A DNA stretch of 64,000 bases from Longibaculum muris (lineage in GTDB: Bacteria > Bacillota_I > Bacilli_A > Erysipelotrichales > Coprobacillaceae). The position numbers were made by a program, and so were the translations under genes. The stretch is taken from NCBI RefSeq assembly GCF_004343035.1, contig NZ_SMCQ01000004.1, positions 62,001 through 126,000 on the forward strand, written 5' to 3'. Under the pieces are notes generated by a model. That model saw only the letters and a list, made by a program, of their open reading frames with translations. It did not search any database and had not been told where the DNA came from. Of this stretch, positions 1 through 8,644 are shown one piece after another. Positions within the stretch are counted from its first letter, which is position 1. Each line of letters begins with the position of its first letter.

Positions 1-166
1 CGATACCGTCTGCATAGAACGGACTGGAATCACCCTCGGCATCCAAACTGATACTTACTGCACCAGGGATTGCCTTTGGAGTTTCATAGGTATACTCGCC
101 ATCTGCAGTTTTTGTAAGCTTTGCAGCATGAACATTTTTAAGGTTGTATTTTACTTTATTACCCAT
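1..166 (-). CDS. Phage major tail protein (phi13-like), N-terminal part
   Basis: The gene runs off the left edge and only about 55 residues are visible. They open with [18 protein letters not shown], an opening I associate with phi13-type major tail tube proteins, which polymerise into the tail tube of long-tailed siphoviruses. The ATG at 166 has a GGAGG ribosome site at 176-180, so the start is clear. It directly follows the tail-completion gene, the normal position for this protein after the head-tail connector cluster. The identity rests on a short N terminus plus gene order. Confidence 0.72.
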   Translation of the reverse strand, partial: MGNKVKYNLKNVHAAKLTKTADGEYTYETPKAIPGAVSISLDAEGDSSPFYADGI

Positions 167-171
167 AGCTT

Positions 172-489
172 TTATGCCTCCATTTCAAATGAATATAGGA
201 CTTCATACATCTTTTCGCTTTCAATCCATGTTTCCAATCGGTCATAAAAAATGCCGTGACTGTCAAGCACGGATTCAACTTTCTGTTCTACCGACAAGTC
301 CTTCAAATCGGTATACAGTTCTATATGGACTTCGTTTACCTTCAGATACACTCTTCCGTCAGCTGCGAAGTTATCACTGCCGGGCAAGAGATAACAGATA
401 AACGGTGGATCTGGACTTTCTCCCTCTGCAAAATGGTCATATGCAAACGGAATATCCATTTCCTTAATGATTTGTAACAGTTCTTCCAT
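172..489 (-). CDS. Putative tail terminator/completion protein
   Basis: A 105-residue acidic protein between the HK97 gp10-like gene and the major tail gene. That slot in HK97-like siphoviruses holds the tail terminator, which caps the tail tube and docks it to the head. No motif decides the function. The mixed alpha/beta sequence (for example [17 protein letters not shown]) fits a small head-tail interface protein. I chose the ATG at 489 over the GTG three bases upstream because GGAGG lies six bases before it. It overlaps the preceding stop, as expected for translational coupling in a morphogenesis operon. Confidence 0.6.
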   Translation of the reverse strand: MEELLQIIKEMDIPFAYDHFAEGESPDPPFICYLLPGSDNFAADGRVYLKVNEVHIELYTDLKDLSVEQKVESVLDSHGIFYDRLETWIESEKMYEVLYSFEMEA

Positions 490-869
490 CACATACCTCC
501 AAGTGCTCTTGCGATTTCTGTTTCCAATGTTTCAATCGCATTCTCTTCTGCCTGGGCAATGTGGGGTCTTGCAGCCACTCTTCCGCCACCACGTTTTGCG
601 TGACCGTGTTCAAGAAGGTGGGCAAGCTGATATCGGTTCTTGGAATGCACCGTCAGTTCAAGTGAATTTGAAGTTTCCTTCGTTTTCTTGACCGACCAGC
701 TCTTCGCATAGGCACCCGTATCCTTTGGAGCAGATGCAGCGATATCTTTCCTTACTGTATTTCCTGCCTTCCTTACAGACTTCTTCAAGTCATCTGTGGC
801 CAGATCAGCATACTCCTTGAGGCCGTTCATGATTTCATCTGCAAGGTTATCAATCTTTACATTTGCCAT
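489..869 (-). CDS. HK97 gp10-like neck/morphogenesis protein
   Basis: A 126-residue protein. The segment KDTGAYAKSW (about residues 50-59) and the following YQLAHLLEHGHAKRGGGRV with PHI are hallmarks of the HK97 gp10 family, which acts at the neck during head-tail joining. The ATG at 869 follows GAGGAG at a good distance, so the GTG just upstream is less likely. It overlaps its neighbours by a few bases inside a tightly packed connector cluster. Confidence 0.85.
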   Translation of the reverse strand: MANVKIDNLADEIMNGLKEYADLATDDLKKSVRKAGNTVRKDIAASAPKDTGAYAKSWSVKKTKETSNSLELTVHSKNRYQLAHLLEHGHAKRGGGRVAARPHIAQAEENAIETLETEIARALGGM

Positions 870-871
870 CA

Positions 872-1204
872 CTATCTCCTCACTTTCTCACATTTCAGTT
901 TCAGGCATTTCTTCTTGTAGTTCATGTGGTCAACAGACACGATATTATATAAAGAGCCTTCAAAAAGAACTCTGTGCTTTGTAATATCCAGGTCTGCGAG
1001 TGCCCTGCAGTATCTGACCGTAAATGAAATATCGGAATCATCAACGATAAGACCTGCCACACTCTTTTCAGAACCACCCTCGCCACTTACGGTTGCAAAG
1101 CAGGTGTGATAGTCAGTCCAGGTATTCTTATGATTGCCGATGGCATCTACAACAGTTTCATTCTTCTGTACCGTAATCTTCACATTCAAAAGTGCAATAT
1201 CCAT
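872..1204 (-). CDS. Phage head closure / head-tail adaptor protein
   Basis: A 110-residue protein of the SPP1 gp16-like head-closure family, which seals the portal channel after DNA packaging. The C-terminal pattern ISFTVRYCRAL, a TKHRVLFEGSLYNIVSVDH stretch and a basic tail is typical of these small beta-barrel adaptors. It sits between the gp6-like connector and the gp10-like protein, the standard order. The start at 1204 has GGAG upstream. Confidence 0.82.
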   Translation of the reverse strand: MDIALLNVKITVQKNETVVDAIGNHKNTWTDYHTCFATVSGEGGSEKSVAGLIVDDSDISFTVRYCRALADLDITKHRVLFEGSLYNIVSVDHMNYKKKCLKLKCEKVRR

Positions 1205-1476
1205 CAGAACACACTCCTTCTTACACCTTCAAGCAGGGAGCGAAGGGAAATGGTCAGCTGATGATGATCTGCATCTTCTCTGTGTTCATACAGATAGGCA
1301 ACTGCGTACATGACAGCAATCTTGGATGATGGAATCGCACCCAGTTCATCCACGGATAACCTTGCTATATCTGCACAGAGATTCTGCCCGGTTGTGATGA
1401 AACTTTCGATAAGCGTATCATCGTCATCAAAGTCCACTCGAAGGTAACCCTTCATCTCATCAAGATTTACAATCAT
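1204..1476 (-). CDS. HK97 gp6-like head-tail connector
   Basis: A 90-residue protein with the N-terminal pattern NLDEMKGYLRVDFDDDD followed by a helical region, as in gp6-like connectors. These form a ring below the portal and begin the neck. I start it at the ATG at 1476, eight bases after AGGTGG, not at the GTG at 1488. It is the first gene after the capsid gene and is separated from it by a repeated non-coding element, which is unusual in such a compact operon. Confidence 0.83.
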   Translation of the reverse strand: MIVNLDEMKGYLRVDFDDDDTLIESFITTGQNLCADIARLSVDELGAIPSSKIAVMYAVAYLYEHREDADHHQLTISLRSLLEGVRRSVF

Positions 1477-1499
1477 ATCTATCACCACCTAATAATCAG

Positions 1500-1600
1500 T
1501 GACACGTTATGACTGGCATTCCCTATATCTATATATAGGCTTTATTTTTTTATCCCTATAGAAAAGGATAGTAAATAGCCGTCATAGGGTGTCACACTTA
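1500..1600. repeat. Palindromic intergenic element, copy 1
   Basis: A non-coding stretch between the capsid and connector genes. Its ends form an imperfect inverted repeat: GTGACACGTTATGACTGGC at 1500-1518, and on the other strand TGTGACACCCTATGACGGC reading left from about 1594. The interior is AT-rich. The 30 bases at 1556-1585 are identical to 16650-16679 in the second copy, and the flanking parts are similar too. It is not a recognised insertion sequence and holds no open frame. Confidence 0.75.
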
Positions 1601-1607
1601 ATTATTC

Positions 1608-2798
1608 TTAACCCTTAGTAGTTGCAGTTTCTTCCTTAAGCTTTAAGATCTGTACTGCTTCAGGAAGGATAAGCTTACCATCGACTCTTTCCTTGGCTAC
1701 ATAACCAACCATGCCGTTACCAGCGAAAAGTTCACGAAGTTCTGCAAAAGAACGAGAACCACGGTCACCGATGTTGTAGTAGCTGTAATCACCGAATGCA
1801 ATCGCATTTGTAGGTGCAAAAGCAGAAGTGTGAACAGCATAGCCAAGCACTCTGTCAGGTTCTCCCTCTTTGTAGGAAGGCTGCCAGATGTAGGCACCAT
1901 TGTTGTCCTTAAGCTTTCTGATAGAAGCAAGTGTTGCATCATTCATGATGAAAGATGCGTTCTTACGATAAGGTCTCTTAAGACCATATACCAAATCGAT
2001 AAGGTCATCGGACTTGATAGCTGCAGTAAGAGTAGCTGCAATCTGACCACCACCGTTTGCTGCAAAGATACCAGTAGGCTTTCCAGTTCCGTTACCGTTA
2101 AGGAACGCATCCTCTTCGGCATTTGCTAAAGCCTTACCGAACTGAGTGATGATGTAGTTTTCAAGACCGAAGGCATTGTCATAAAGCAACTCTTCAGTAA
2201 CCTTGATTGCTACATGAAGCTTGTAGGCATCAAGATAGATCTGGTCGAATGTTGCATCACCGAAAGATAATGCTCCACCTTCCTCAATCCATGCAGCTGC
2301 AGGCTTGGTAGCTGCGATGTTAATCTTATGCTGACCTGCAGTAGTAATCTTTGTAGCAAGACTACGCATGATGTTCTCACCATCAAGCACATCGATAAGT
2401 CTGCGGTCATACTCTTCCGGCACAAGGTAACCACCATCGGCATCCACACCTTCCTGTAACACATTGCTTACATTACGGAAATTAGAACGCATTGCAGAAA
2501 GCATCGCATCCTTATAAGCATCGGAAGCACGACCCTTCTTCACTTCCTTGGCATCACCCATAAAAGGCTTACCAGTAATCGGAGAATTAACAGGCTTTGC
2601 AAGTTCCGCCTCTCTGCGTTCTGCTCTCTGCTGACGGTCGATGGCAGCAGTCAAATCCTCGATTTCCTTCTCCATCTTGTTGTAGGTTGCTGTATCCTCA
2701 TCGGAAAGCACACCGTTCTTGTCTTCGTGAGTCTCCACAAAGTTCTTTGCAGTTTCCCACACCTTTGCTCTCTTTTCGATTAAATCCTTAATAGTCAT
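1608..2798 (-). CDS. HK97-family major capsid protein
   Basis: A 396-residue protein. The first 110 residues or so are a charged helical scaffold-like delta domain that the adjacent protease would remove. After the segment NVLQEGVDADGGYLVPEE comes the HK97 fold, including TGIFAANGGG and the C-terminal FAELRELFAGNGMVGYVAK. It forms the icosahedral shell. The start at 2798 has GGAGG nine bases upstream. Its place after the portal and ClpP-like protease is the classical HK97 order. It ends at the palindromic element. Confidence 0.95.
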   Translation of the reverse strand: MTIKDLIEKRAKVWETAKNFVETHEDKNGVLSDEDTATYNKMEKEIEDLTAAIDRQQRAERREAELAKPVNSPITGKPFMGDAKEVKKGRASDAYKDAMLSAMRSNFRNVSNVLQEGVDADGGYLVPEEYDRRLIDVLDGENIMRSLATKITTAGQHKINIAATKPAAAWIEEGGALSFGDATFDQIYLDAYKLHVAIKVTEELLYDNAFGLENYIITQFGKALANAEEDAFLNGNGTGKPTGIFAANGGGQIAATLTAAIKSDDLIDLVYGLKRPYRKNASFIMNDATLASIRKLKDNNGAYIWQPSYKEGEPDRVLGYAVHTSAFAPTNAIAFGDYSYYNIGDRGSRSFAELRELFAGNGMVGYVAKERVDGKLILPEAVQILKLKEETATTKG

Positions 2799-2812
2799 AA
2801 TAGAATTCCTCC

Positions 2813-3640
2813 TTAAATGAATTTCTTGATAAAGTCCAGACGCTCCTTGATTTCTTTTGCAGGAGTGCCTTTGTTTGCAGGTGCAGAAATCTCTGCCTGC
2901 TTTGTTACGGTTTCTTTAGGCTGGACATAGTGTTTTTCCAGCTTGTTCATAAGAGCGTTGTTTACTGCCTTGCGTGAAAAAAGCATCGAATCGGAAGGTT
3001 TCTTTTCCTTCTCTTCGGTGCTTTCTTCATCTTCGTCCTCTTCTTCGGGATCAGTATTCGGTTTTGTTTCTGCTCTTGTAATGATGTCATCAGCAAAGCC
3101 AAGTTCAACGGCCTTGTTGGCATCCATCCAGGTCTCGGCATCCATCAAGTGACTAAGCTTTGATCTGGAAAGACCAGTCTTAATCACATAGGCATTGATG
3201 ATGGACTCTTTCACTTCTGCAAGCATATCGATAGCCTTCTGCATTTCTGCATGGTCACCGAATGCTACAGTTGCAGGGTTATGAATCATCATCATGGAAA
3301 CAGGGGACATAAGCACTGTGTTTCCTGCCATCGCAATGACCGATGCTGCTGATGCTGCAATACCATCAATCTTCACTGTGACATTTCCTTTGTACTGTGT
3401 GAGCATATTGTAGATCTGAGCCGCAGCCACACAGTCACCGCCCGGAGAATTAATCCATACGGTAATATCTCCACTTCCGGCATTTAGCTCATCCTTGAAA
3501 AGCTGTGGTGTGACATCATCATCAAACCAGCTTTCTTCGGCAATGGTGCCGTGTAACTCAAGGACTCGTTCTGCGACTTCTTCGTTTGCCTGGTTTAGAG
3601 TCTTGTGGCTCTTCCAGTTCCAGAACTTCTTGTTCTTCAT
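2813..3640 (-). CDS. ClpP-like (S14) phage head maturation protease
   Basis: A 275-residue serine protease of the ClpP/crotonase fold that processes the capsid delta domain during head maturation. The likely catalytic serine is about S97 in DGIAASAASVIAMAG, the histidine is H120 in MMMIHNPA, and the aspartate is in LMDAETWMDANKAVELGFAD. The C-terminal 80 residues are acidic then basic and probably disordered. The ATG at 3640 follows GGAGAGGAG; a longer upstream frame lacks a ribosome site. The start lies 83 bases inside the portal gene. Confidence 0.92.
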   Translation of the reverse strand: MKNKKFWNWKSHKTLNQANEEVAERVLELHGTIAEESWFDDDVTPQLFKDELNAGSGDITVWINSPGGDCVAAAQIYNMLTQYKGNVTVKIDGIAASAASVIAMAGNTVLMSPVSMMMIHNPATVAFGDHAEMQKAIDMLAEVKESIINAYVIKTGLSRSKLSHLMDAETWMDANKAVELGFADDIITRAETKPNTDPEEEDEDEESTEEKEKKPSDSMLFSRKAVNNALMNKLEKHYVQPKETVTKQAEISAPANKGTPAKEIKERLDFIKKFI

Positions 3641-4901
3641 CTGCTTTCTCCTCTCCGTCTGATGTATCCGGGCTTGCAGCAAAAATACCTGCATCTTCAA
3701 GCTTGGTCATGTTGCCGTTGATAAGATAAAGGTCACCACCGAGTTCTGCAGGAATTCTGTCGAGATTCTCAAGTTCCCTTATGTCATTGGCAGACATCCA
3801 GCCATTCTGTCTTGCAGTGGCATAACCGTTCATACGGCTCTGATAGTCACCACGAAGAAGTCCGTCCACATTAAACTTGATAAAATAAGATTGTTTTTCT
3901 TCTGCTGTTAACAGAGATCGAGCCATATTCTGCTCCCACCTTGAAACCCAGGGGTCAAGAGTATATTTCACAAATTCAAGTGACTGCTGCTCAATATTAG
4001 AAAAGCTCGACTTCTCAAGGTCACCTACCATGTGCGGAGGCACTCTGAAAATTCGAGCAATCTCATCTATCTGAAATTTTCTTGTTTCTAAAAACTGTGC
4101 TTCATTCGGAGAAATGGAAATTGGTGTGTACTTCATTCCTTCTTCCAAAACAGCCACCTTATGCGAATTTGCACTACCACCAAAAGTCTGCGACCATGAG
4201 TCCCTTACTTTTGATGGGTCTTTTAATGTTCCAGGGTGTTCAAGCACACCACTCGGTGCAGCACCATTGGCATAAAACTTGCTTCCATACTCCTCGGCTG
4301 CAATTGCAAGACCGATAGCATTCTTGGCCATTGCAATAGGCGAGTAACCTACAAGACCGTCAAAGCCAAGTCCCGGAATATGCATCACTTCATCAGGTGC
4401 AAGCTTAACAGAAGAGCCTTTATTGGTTGGGACATCATCTGAATTTACCTGGTACTCATAATAAAGACGTCCGTGTTCATCTCTGTCCACCTTCATCCTA
4501 TCCGGCATGAGTGGATACAGTGCGATTATCTCTCCCTTGCCATTCCTGATAATCTGTGCGTAAGCATTGCCCCACAAAAGAAGATGCGTCATTAGAGTTT
4601 CCCTGAAAACAAAACTTGTCATTTCAGGATTCGGCTCGTCATGGAGCAGTATATAAAGTGGATGCTCTGTAGCTTTTACCTTACTTCCGTTCTCATCATA
4701 TTTATAAAAATGTAATGGCAGGCTTGCCACTGCTTCTGACAAGATACGGACACAACTGTAAACGGCAGTCATCTGCATGGCAGAGCGTTCATTTACTCTT
4801 TTTCCACTCGTGCTATTGCCCATAAAAAAGCTATAGGCACTGCCACTTGTTCTGTTTGTGGGAGCATCTCTTGTCCTAAACAAGCCTTTTAGAATTCCCA
4901 T
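3558..4901 (-). CDS. Phage portal protein (HK97 type)
   Basis: A 447-residue portal, the dodecameric ring through which DNA enters and leaves the capsid. Recognisable parts are MTAVYSCVRILSEAVASLPLHFYK near the N terminus, HPLYILLHDEPNPEMTS, and the C-terminal DWMSAND-like segment GWMSANDIRELENLDRIP. I use the ATG at 4901, six bases after AAGGTG; a GTG at 4910 is possible. It lies between large terminase and protease, and its 3' end overlaps the protease start. Confidence 0.94.
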   Translation of the reverse strand: MGILKGLFRTRDAPTNRTSGSAYSFFMGNSTSGKRVNERSAMQMTAVYSCVRILSEAVASLPLHFYKYDENGSKVKATEHPLYILLHDEPNPEMTSFVFRETLMTHLLLWGNAYAQIIRNGKGEIIALYPLMPDRMKVDRDEHGRLYYEYQVNSDDVPTNKGSSVKLAPDEVMHIPGLGFDGLVGYSPIAMAKNAIGLAIAAEEYGSKFYANGAAPSGVLEHPGTLKDPSKVRDSWSQTFGGSANSHKVAVLEEGMKYTPISISPNEAQFLETRKFQIDEIARIFRVPPHMVGDLEKSSFSNIEQQSLEFVKYTLDPWVSRWEQNMARSLLTAEEKQSYFIKFNVDGLLRGDYQSRMNGYATARQNGWMSANDIRELENLDRIPAELGGDLYLINGNMTKLEDAGIFAASPDTSDGEEKADEEQEVLELEEPQDSKPGKRRSRRTSP

Positions 4902-4924
4902 GCCAATCACCTTACCTTTCTAAA

Positions 4925-6526
4925 TTAAAAGACCAATAAGCCTCGTGTATCGTAGACCGATTCAGTCACTTCATTACCACATCGGATTGCTCTATCAAGT
5001 GCCATGATTGTTGCAATGGCACCGTCAATCTTCTCCGTTGATTTTTCCTTATCTGCCTTGATGTTTCCTGCGGGGTCAGTACGGATAAAGATGTTATCCA
5101 TATTCCATCTTAAAACCGGATGACCACCGTGTGCGATTCTTTGCTCAAGCACAAGTTTCATCAGTTCCTTGGTCGGTGGACTCATATCCTTAAATCCCTG
5201 TCCGAAAGGCACTACGGTAAATCCCATGCCTTCCAGGTTCTGCACCATCTGTATTGCTCCCCATCGGTCAAAAGCAATCTCTCTTATGTTGAACCTCTCA
5301 CCAAGACTTTCTATGAAACTCTCGATGTATCCATAATGAACAACATTTCCTTCGGTTGTCTGCAGATAGCCTTTTCGCTCCCACAGATCATAGGGAACAT
5401 GATCTCTTCTCACTCGAAGTTCAAGGGTATCTTCCGGCACCCAGAAGTAAGGAAGGACTGCAAATTTGTCATCCTCATCAAGTGGTGGAAACACAAGTAC
5501 AAATGCCGTGATATCAGTTGTACTGGATAAGTCCAGACCTCCGTAACATACACGGCCTTCCAGGTCGTCTTCATTAACGGCAAAGTTGCAGGCATCCCAC
5601 TTTTCCATTGGCATCCATCGTACCGACTGTTTTACCCACTGATTAAGTCTTAGCTGTCTGAAGGAGTTTTCTTCTCCGGGATTCTGTTTTGCAGAGTCAC
5701 AGGCAGCTTTAACTTTTTCAATGGCAACTGTGATGCCAAGTGATGGATTTGCTTTCTTCCATACTTTAGGGTCTGTCCAGTCTTCCGATTCATCTGCACC
5801 GTAGATAACGGAATAAAAGGTAGGGTCAACTTTTCTGCCTGCCTCAATATCTAAAGCCTTCTGGTGTATCTCATAGCAGATGGAGTTCGTATCATTCCCG
5901 GCTGTTGTAATAAGAAAATACAACGGCTGCATACGGGCATCACCCGAACCCTGGGTCATTACATCATAGAGTTTTCGATTTGGCTGGGTGTGCAGCTCAT
6001 CAAAGATTACTCCGTGTGTATTAAAGCCATGCTTGTTTGCAACATCCGCCGACAGAACCTGGTAGGAACTGTTGGTCGGCTTATAGATGATCTTCTTCTG
6101 CGATTCCAATATCTTCACTCTTTTCATAAGAGCCGGGCAGAACCTTATCATGTCAACGGCAACATCAAATACGATTTTTGCCTGGTTTCTGTCTGCTGCA
6201 CATCCGTACACTTCTGCTCTTTCTTCTCCATCACCACATAAAAGAAGAAGTGCAACGGCAGCTGCAAGTTCCGATTTTCCCTGTTTCTTGGGAATTTCAA
6301 TATAGGCTGTATTGAACTGTCTGTATCCGTTTGGTTTCAGCACACCGAACAGATCCCTTATAATCTGTTCCTGCCAGTCTATCAGTTCAAATTTCTTTCC
6401 TGCCCACGTTCCTTTGGTATGGCATAGTTCCTCAATAAAGCTGACGGCATAATCCGCCATCTGCTCATCGTAATGAGAAGACTTCGCCATAAGCTTCGTG
6501 GGTTTATACTTTTTCAGTTTTCTCAT
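4925..6526 (-). CDS. terL: Phage terminase large subunit
   Basis: A 533-residue packaging motor. The ATPase has a Walker A-like PKKQGKSE at residues 79-86 and Walker B VIFDELH at 173-179. The nuclease begins at GLDLSSTTD (D332, D338) and ends with the late acidic cluster near INGAIAT. It drives DNA into the portal and cuts the concatemer. The start at 6526 has GGAGGTG upstream. Unusually, the small subunit is not adjacent: seven accessory genes and a terminator-like hairpin lie between them. Confidence 0.95.
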   Translation of the reverse strand: MRKLKKYKPTKLMAKSSHYDEQMADYAVSFIEELCHTKGTWAGKKFELIDWQEQIIRDLFGVLKPNGYRQFNTAYIEIPKKQGKSELAAAVALLLLCGDGEERAEVYGCAADRNQAKIVFDVAVDMIRFCPALMKRVKILESQKKIIYKPTNSSYQVLSADVANKHGFNTHGVIFDELHTQPNRKLYDVMTQGSGDARMQPLYFLITTAGNDTNSICYEIHQKALDIEAGRKVDPTFYSVIYGADESEDWTDPKVWKKANPSLGITVAIEKVKAACDSAKQNPGEENSFRQLRLNQWVKQSVRWMPMEKWDACNFAVNEDDLEGRVCYGGLDLSSTTDITAFVLVFPPLDEDDKFAVLPYFWVPEDTLELRVRRDHVPYDLWERKGYLQTTEGNVVHYGYIESFIESLGERFNIREIAFDRWGAIQMVQNLEGMGFTVVPFGQGFKDMSPPTKELMKLVLEQRIAHGGHPVLRWNMDNIFIRTDPAGNIKADKEKSTEKIDGAIATIMALDRAIRCGNEVTESVYDTRGLLVF

Positions 6527-6543
6527 TCGCCATCACCTCCACG

Positions 6544-6567
6544 AAAAAAGGACCCCTGGTGGAGTCC
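6544..6567 (-). terminator. Terminator-like hairpin upstream of terL
   Basis: On the minus strand GGACTCC, loop ACCA, GGGGTCC (one G-T pair), then six T. This is a good Rho-independent terminator shape between the zinc-ribbon gene and terL. It would split the accessory genes from the packaging genes unless read through. Confidence 0.7.
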
Positions 6568-6590
6568 CGAAAAGTATTCTTTTTCAGTTG

Positions 6591-6791
6591 TTACTGTCCC
6601 ATGCAGCTATGAATGGTGTTCAGGATTTCTTCCTGCTCATCCTTGTCCACACCGATGCTTTCAAGAGCCTCTCTTGTTCCACAGTCGGGGCAGATATAGG
6701 TTTCGTTATCCACTCTTGAAAGAGCCGGACTTCCGTGATATTCCTTGCCACATTTAGGGCAGATTGCAATTCTTCTTACTTCAGTCTTCAT
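6591..6791 (-). CDS. Small zinc-ribbon protein
   Basis: A 66-residue protein with two CxxC knuckles, CPKCGKEY and CPDCG, about 20 residues apart, so a zinc ribbon is clear. The C terminus is acidic and helical. Its function is not known; small zinc ribbons in phages often bind nucleic acid or protein partners. The ATG at 6791 has GGAGGG upstream and lies 11 bases inside the preceding gene, so the two are probably coupled. A longer frame upstream has no support. Confidence 0.75.
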   Translation of the reverse strand: MKTEVRRIAICPKCGKEYHGSPALSRVDNETYICPDCGTREALESIGVDKDEQEEILNTIHSCMGQ

Positions 6792-7251
6792 GTGTATCCC
6801 TCCTGCTAATTCTGATTGCATCAAACAGGTACTTCTCATCAAATCCAAAGGCTCGGTATCCGTCAAGGCAGGTGTTCACATAGTACCAGCTTGGAATTCC
6901 AAGTTCTCTTTCTTCATGCATGATGTAGACAAAAGCATCTCGTCTTCGCACCTTTCCCGTTCTGATGCCTTTGATATCCAGGGTCATTTCCTTTTTGTAA
7001 TAGAAGTTTGGATATCCTTCGTAACGGTCAAGTGCTTTCTCATCGGTCTCGGTAACTTCCCATATTACAACAGGAACTTCAGCACCTTCCATCGGTTCAA
7101 TGGTAAGGTAAGAACCTGTCTTGCTGCCTTTGAATAAAAGCTGATAGTCTTCAATGACCGATGTTCCAATAATCCTTGCACCCGGACATCGCATTCTCAT
7201 CTGTGGGATGTTCAGGTTGCTGCCATAGGCAATGTAGTATCGTTTACTCAT
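6781..7251 (-). CDS. Gamma-glutamylcyclotransferase-like protein (AIG2/GGCT fold)
   Basis: A 156-residue protein with the family signature YYIAYGSNL at residues 5-13 (the YGSN substrate loop) and the general-acid glutamate in DRYEGYP. GGCT-fold enzymes release 5-oxoproline from gamma-glutamyl amines or peptides. Two positions upstream is an amidoligase, and amidoligase-GGCT pairs are a reported association in which one enzyme makes and the other trims amide-linked tags. The pairing suggests peptide or protein modification, but the substrate here is unknown. Confidence 0.85.
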   Translation of the reverse strand: MSKRYYIAYGSNLNIPQMRMRCPGARIIGTSVIEDYQLLFKGSKTGSYLTIEPMEGAEVPVVIWEVTETDEKALDRYEGYPNFYYKKEMTLDIKGIRTGKVRRRDAFVYIMHEERELGIPSWYYVNTCLDGYRAFGFDEKYLFDAIRISRRDTHED

Positions 7252-7296
7252 GTGGTTTCCATCCTTTCTGAAGGGGACACCCTTCTACCACCTTAA

Positions 7297-7312
7297 GACC
7301 ACCGAAGTGGTC
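7297..7312 (-). promoter_or_regulatory. UUCG-capped hairpin in leader of GGCT-like gene
   Basis: On the minus strand GACCAC, loop TTCG, GTGGTC: a perfect six-pair stem closed by the very stable UUCG tetraloop, just after the amidoligase stop. No T-run follows, so a role in RNA stability or processing between the two genes is more likely than termination. Confidence 0.5.
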
Positions 7313-7339
7313 GACTCTTTTTATTAAGGTGTTACAAGG

Positions 7340-8284
7340 CTATCTCCTTGCAGTTCTGAATGCTGTATCTCCTGCAAGTCTTCTTGTAAGAAGGTCTCTT
7401 GCTGTCTTGAATTCGTCTCCGATGAACCCAAGTCTTAAGAGCCATGTTCTCATTGCGTATTTTGGATTTTCGTTCTGCTGTGGCTTTGGACTTGCTGTTC
7501 TTACTTCCTTTGCCATCTGGCTGAGTGCCAAGCAAAGCTGAATGTAGCTTTTAAGCTGTCCGGCATGAAGTCCGTTCTGCTTTCCATCGGCAGGTGCGTC
7601 AAACTGGAAAAGTCTGAACTCGATGGTTCCCTTTGTGAAGGTTGCGTGGTAGTTGAGCATATGGTATCGGCTGTCATTGTAGTGTTGGCTGCGTCCGTAG
7701 TTGCAACCCTGTGTGCCATACCAGATGTCTGCAAGCTTGCTCATGGTCTTTGGTTTCTTCTTATTGAGCTGCTCTAAAAATCTTGGGTCAACCGTTCTGC
7801 AGTATCTGTTCATTCTGCCTCGGTCAAGGTCAAGTGCCTCGGCTATCAAACTTTCGTGGCTTGCCATGATGTTTGCAAGGTTTCTCATGGTTTGTGGTGT
7901 GTGGTCATTTGCTCCGATGTGGATGTGAACTCCGCATCCCCTTGTTGCATCGCTCTTGGCTCCTGCCTTGCGAAGCTTTCTGATCAGTTCCTGCAAGGTT
8001 TCCATGTCCTCGTATTTAAGGATTGGGGTTACCATTTCGCATTTGTGTGCATCGTCTCCGGCAATGCTTACGTCCTTTTGAAATTTCCATTCTCTGCCTT
8101 GTCCATCCCATGCTGACCAGGTCATGTAGCCGTTCCTTGATGCTGTATTCTCGTAGCGTCCTGTTCCGAAGTATTCGGCTGCAAGCTTTGCTGCTCGCTC
8201 TCTTGTGATGCTGTTCATCTCGACCTCAACTCCGATGGTCTGCTTTTTCATTTCTTCAATCTGATGTGTGATTTTTTCGTTCAT
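7340..8284 (-). CDS. Amidoligase family enzyme (COOH-NH2 ligase)
   Basis: A 314-residue member of the Amidoligase_2 family, which forms amide bonds with ATP using a glutamine-synthetase-like active site. Visible motifs are IGVEVEMNSI (metal-binding glutamates) at about 17-26, GCGVHIHIGAND in the middle and GTIEFRLFQFDA late. The last 40 residues (YAMRTWLLRLGFIGDEF onward) closely match the C terminus of the protein encoded at 8644-9354, so this tail is a separate module. The start has GGAGG, behind a TTGATA/GATATA promoter. Its partner is the GGCT-like gene downstream. The substrate is unknown. Confidence 0.87.
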   Translation of the reverse strand: MNEKITHQIEEMKKQTIGVEVEMNSITRERAAKLAAEYFGTGRYENTASRNGYMTWSAWDGQGREWKFQKDVSIAGDDAHKCEMVTPILKYEDMETLQELIRKLRKAGAKSDATRGCGVHIHIGANDHTPQTMRNLANIMASHESLIAEALDLDRGRMNRYCRTVDPRFLEQLNKKKPKTMSKLADIWYGTQGCNYGRSQHYNDSRYHMLNYHATFTKGTIEFRLFQFDAPADGKQNGLHAGQLKSYIQLCLALSQMAKEVRTASPKPQQNENPKYAMRTWLLRLGFIGDEFKTARDLLTRRLAGDTAFRTARR

Positions 8285-8328
8285 TCTATGTACCTCCGTT
8301 TGGTGTGTTTTCCCTTTTGGTAGTACTA

Positions 8329-8357
8329 TATATCACTCTAAAAGCACACTATATCAA
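8329..8357 (-). promoter_or_regulatory. Promoter for amidoligase gene
   Basis: Minus-strand -35 TTGATA at 8357-8352, 17-base spacer, -10 GATATA at 8334-8329. The spacer and -10 contain AGAGTGATATATAG. A near-identical promoter precedes the gene at 9354, and the same 14 bases occur at the methyltransferase promoter near 27240. Confidence 0.72.
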
Positions 8358-8416
8358 GTTAATTAGCACCATATACTACACAATCTTTTGGCAGAAAAAC
8401 TGTGTATTTCTGACCT

Positions 8417-8644
8417 TTATTCTTCAGTGATCTTACGGCATTTATCCTCACCGTAGACCACATTAAGACTGCTGCCGTTGTCCCATGCAACCATAATGCT
8501 TGCAGTATCATCAACACCTCTGACCGTACCCTTCGTACCAATCGGTGGTGCCTGGAAATCATCCATTCTTACAAGTTCAACTCTTGTGCCAGCCGGATAT
8601 TCCTTTTTCACTCTTTCAACGATATCTCTGCTTGGAAAGGACAT
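8417..8644 (-). CDS. DUF4314 protein
   Basis: A 75-residue protein matching the DUF4314 pattern: RVELVRMDD, then GTKGTVRGVDDTASIMVAWDNGSSLNVVYGED. This is a small SH3-like beta barrel found in phages and mobile elements of Clostridia. Its function is unknown. It begins within the stop of the gene upstream, so the two are cotranscribed from the promoter at 9387-9415. Confidence 0.8.
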   Translation of the reverse strand: MSFPSRDIVERVKKEYPAGTRVELVRMDDFQAPPIGTKGTVRGVDDTASIMVAWDNGSSLNVVYGEDKCRKITEE

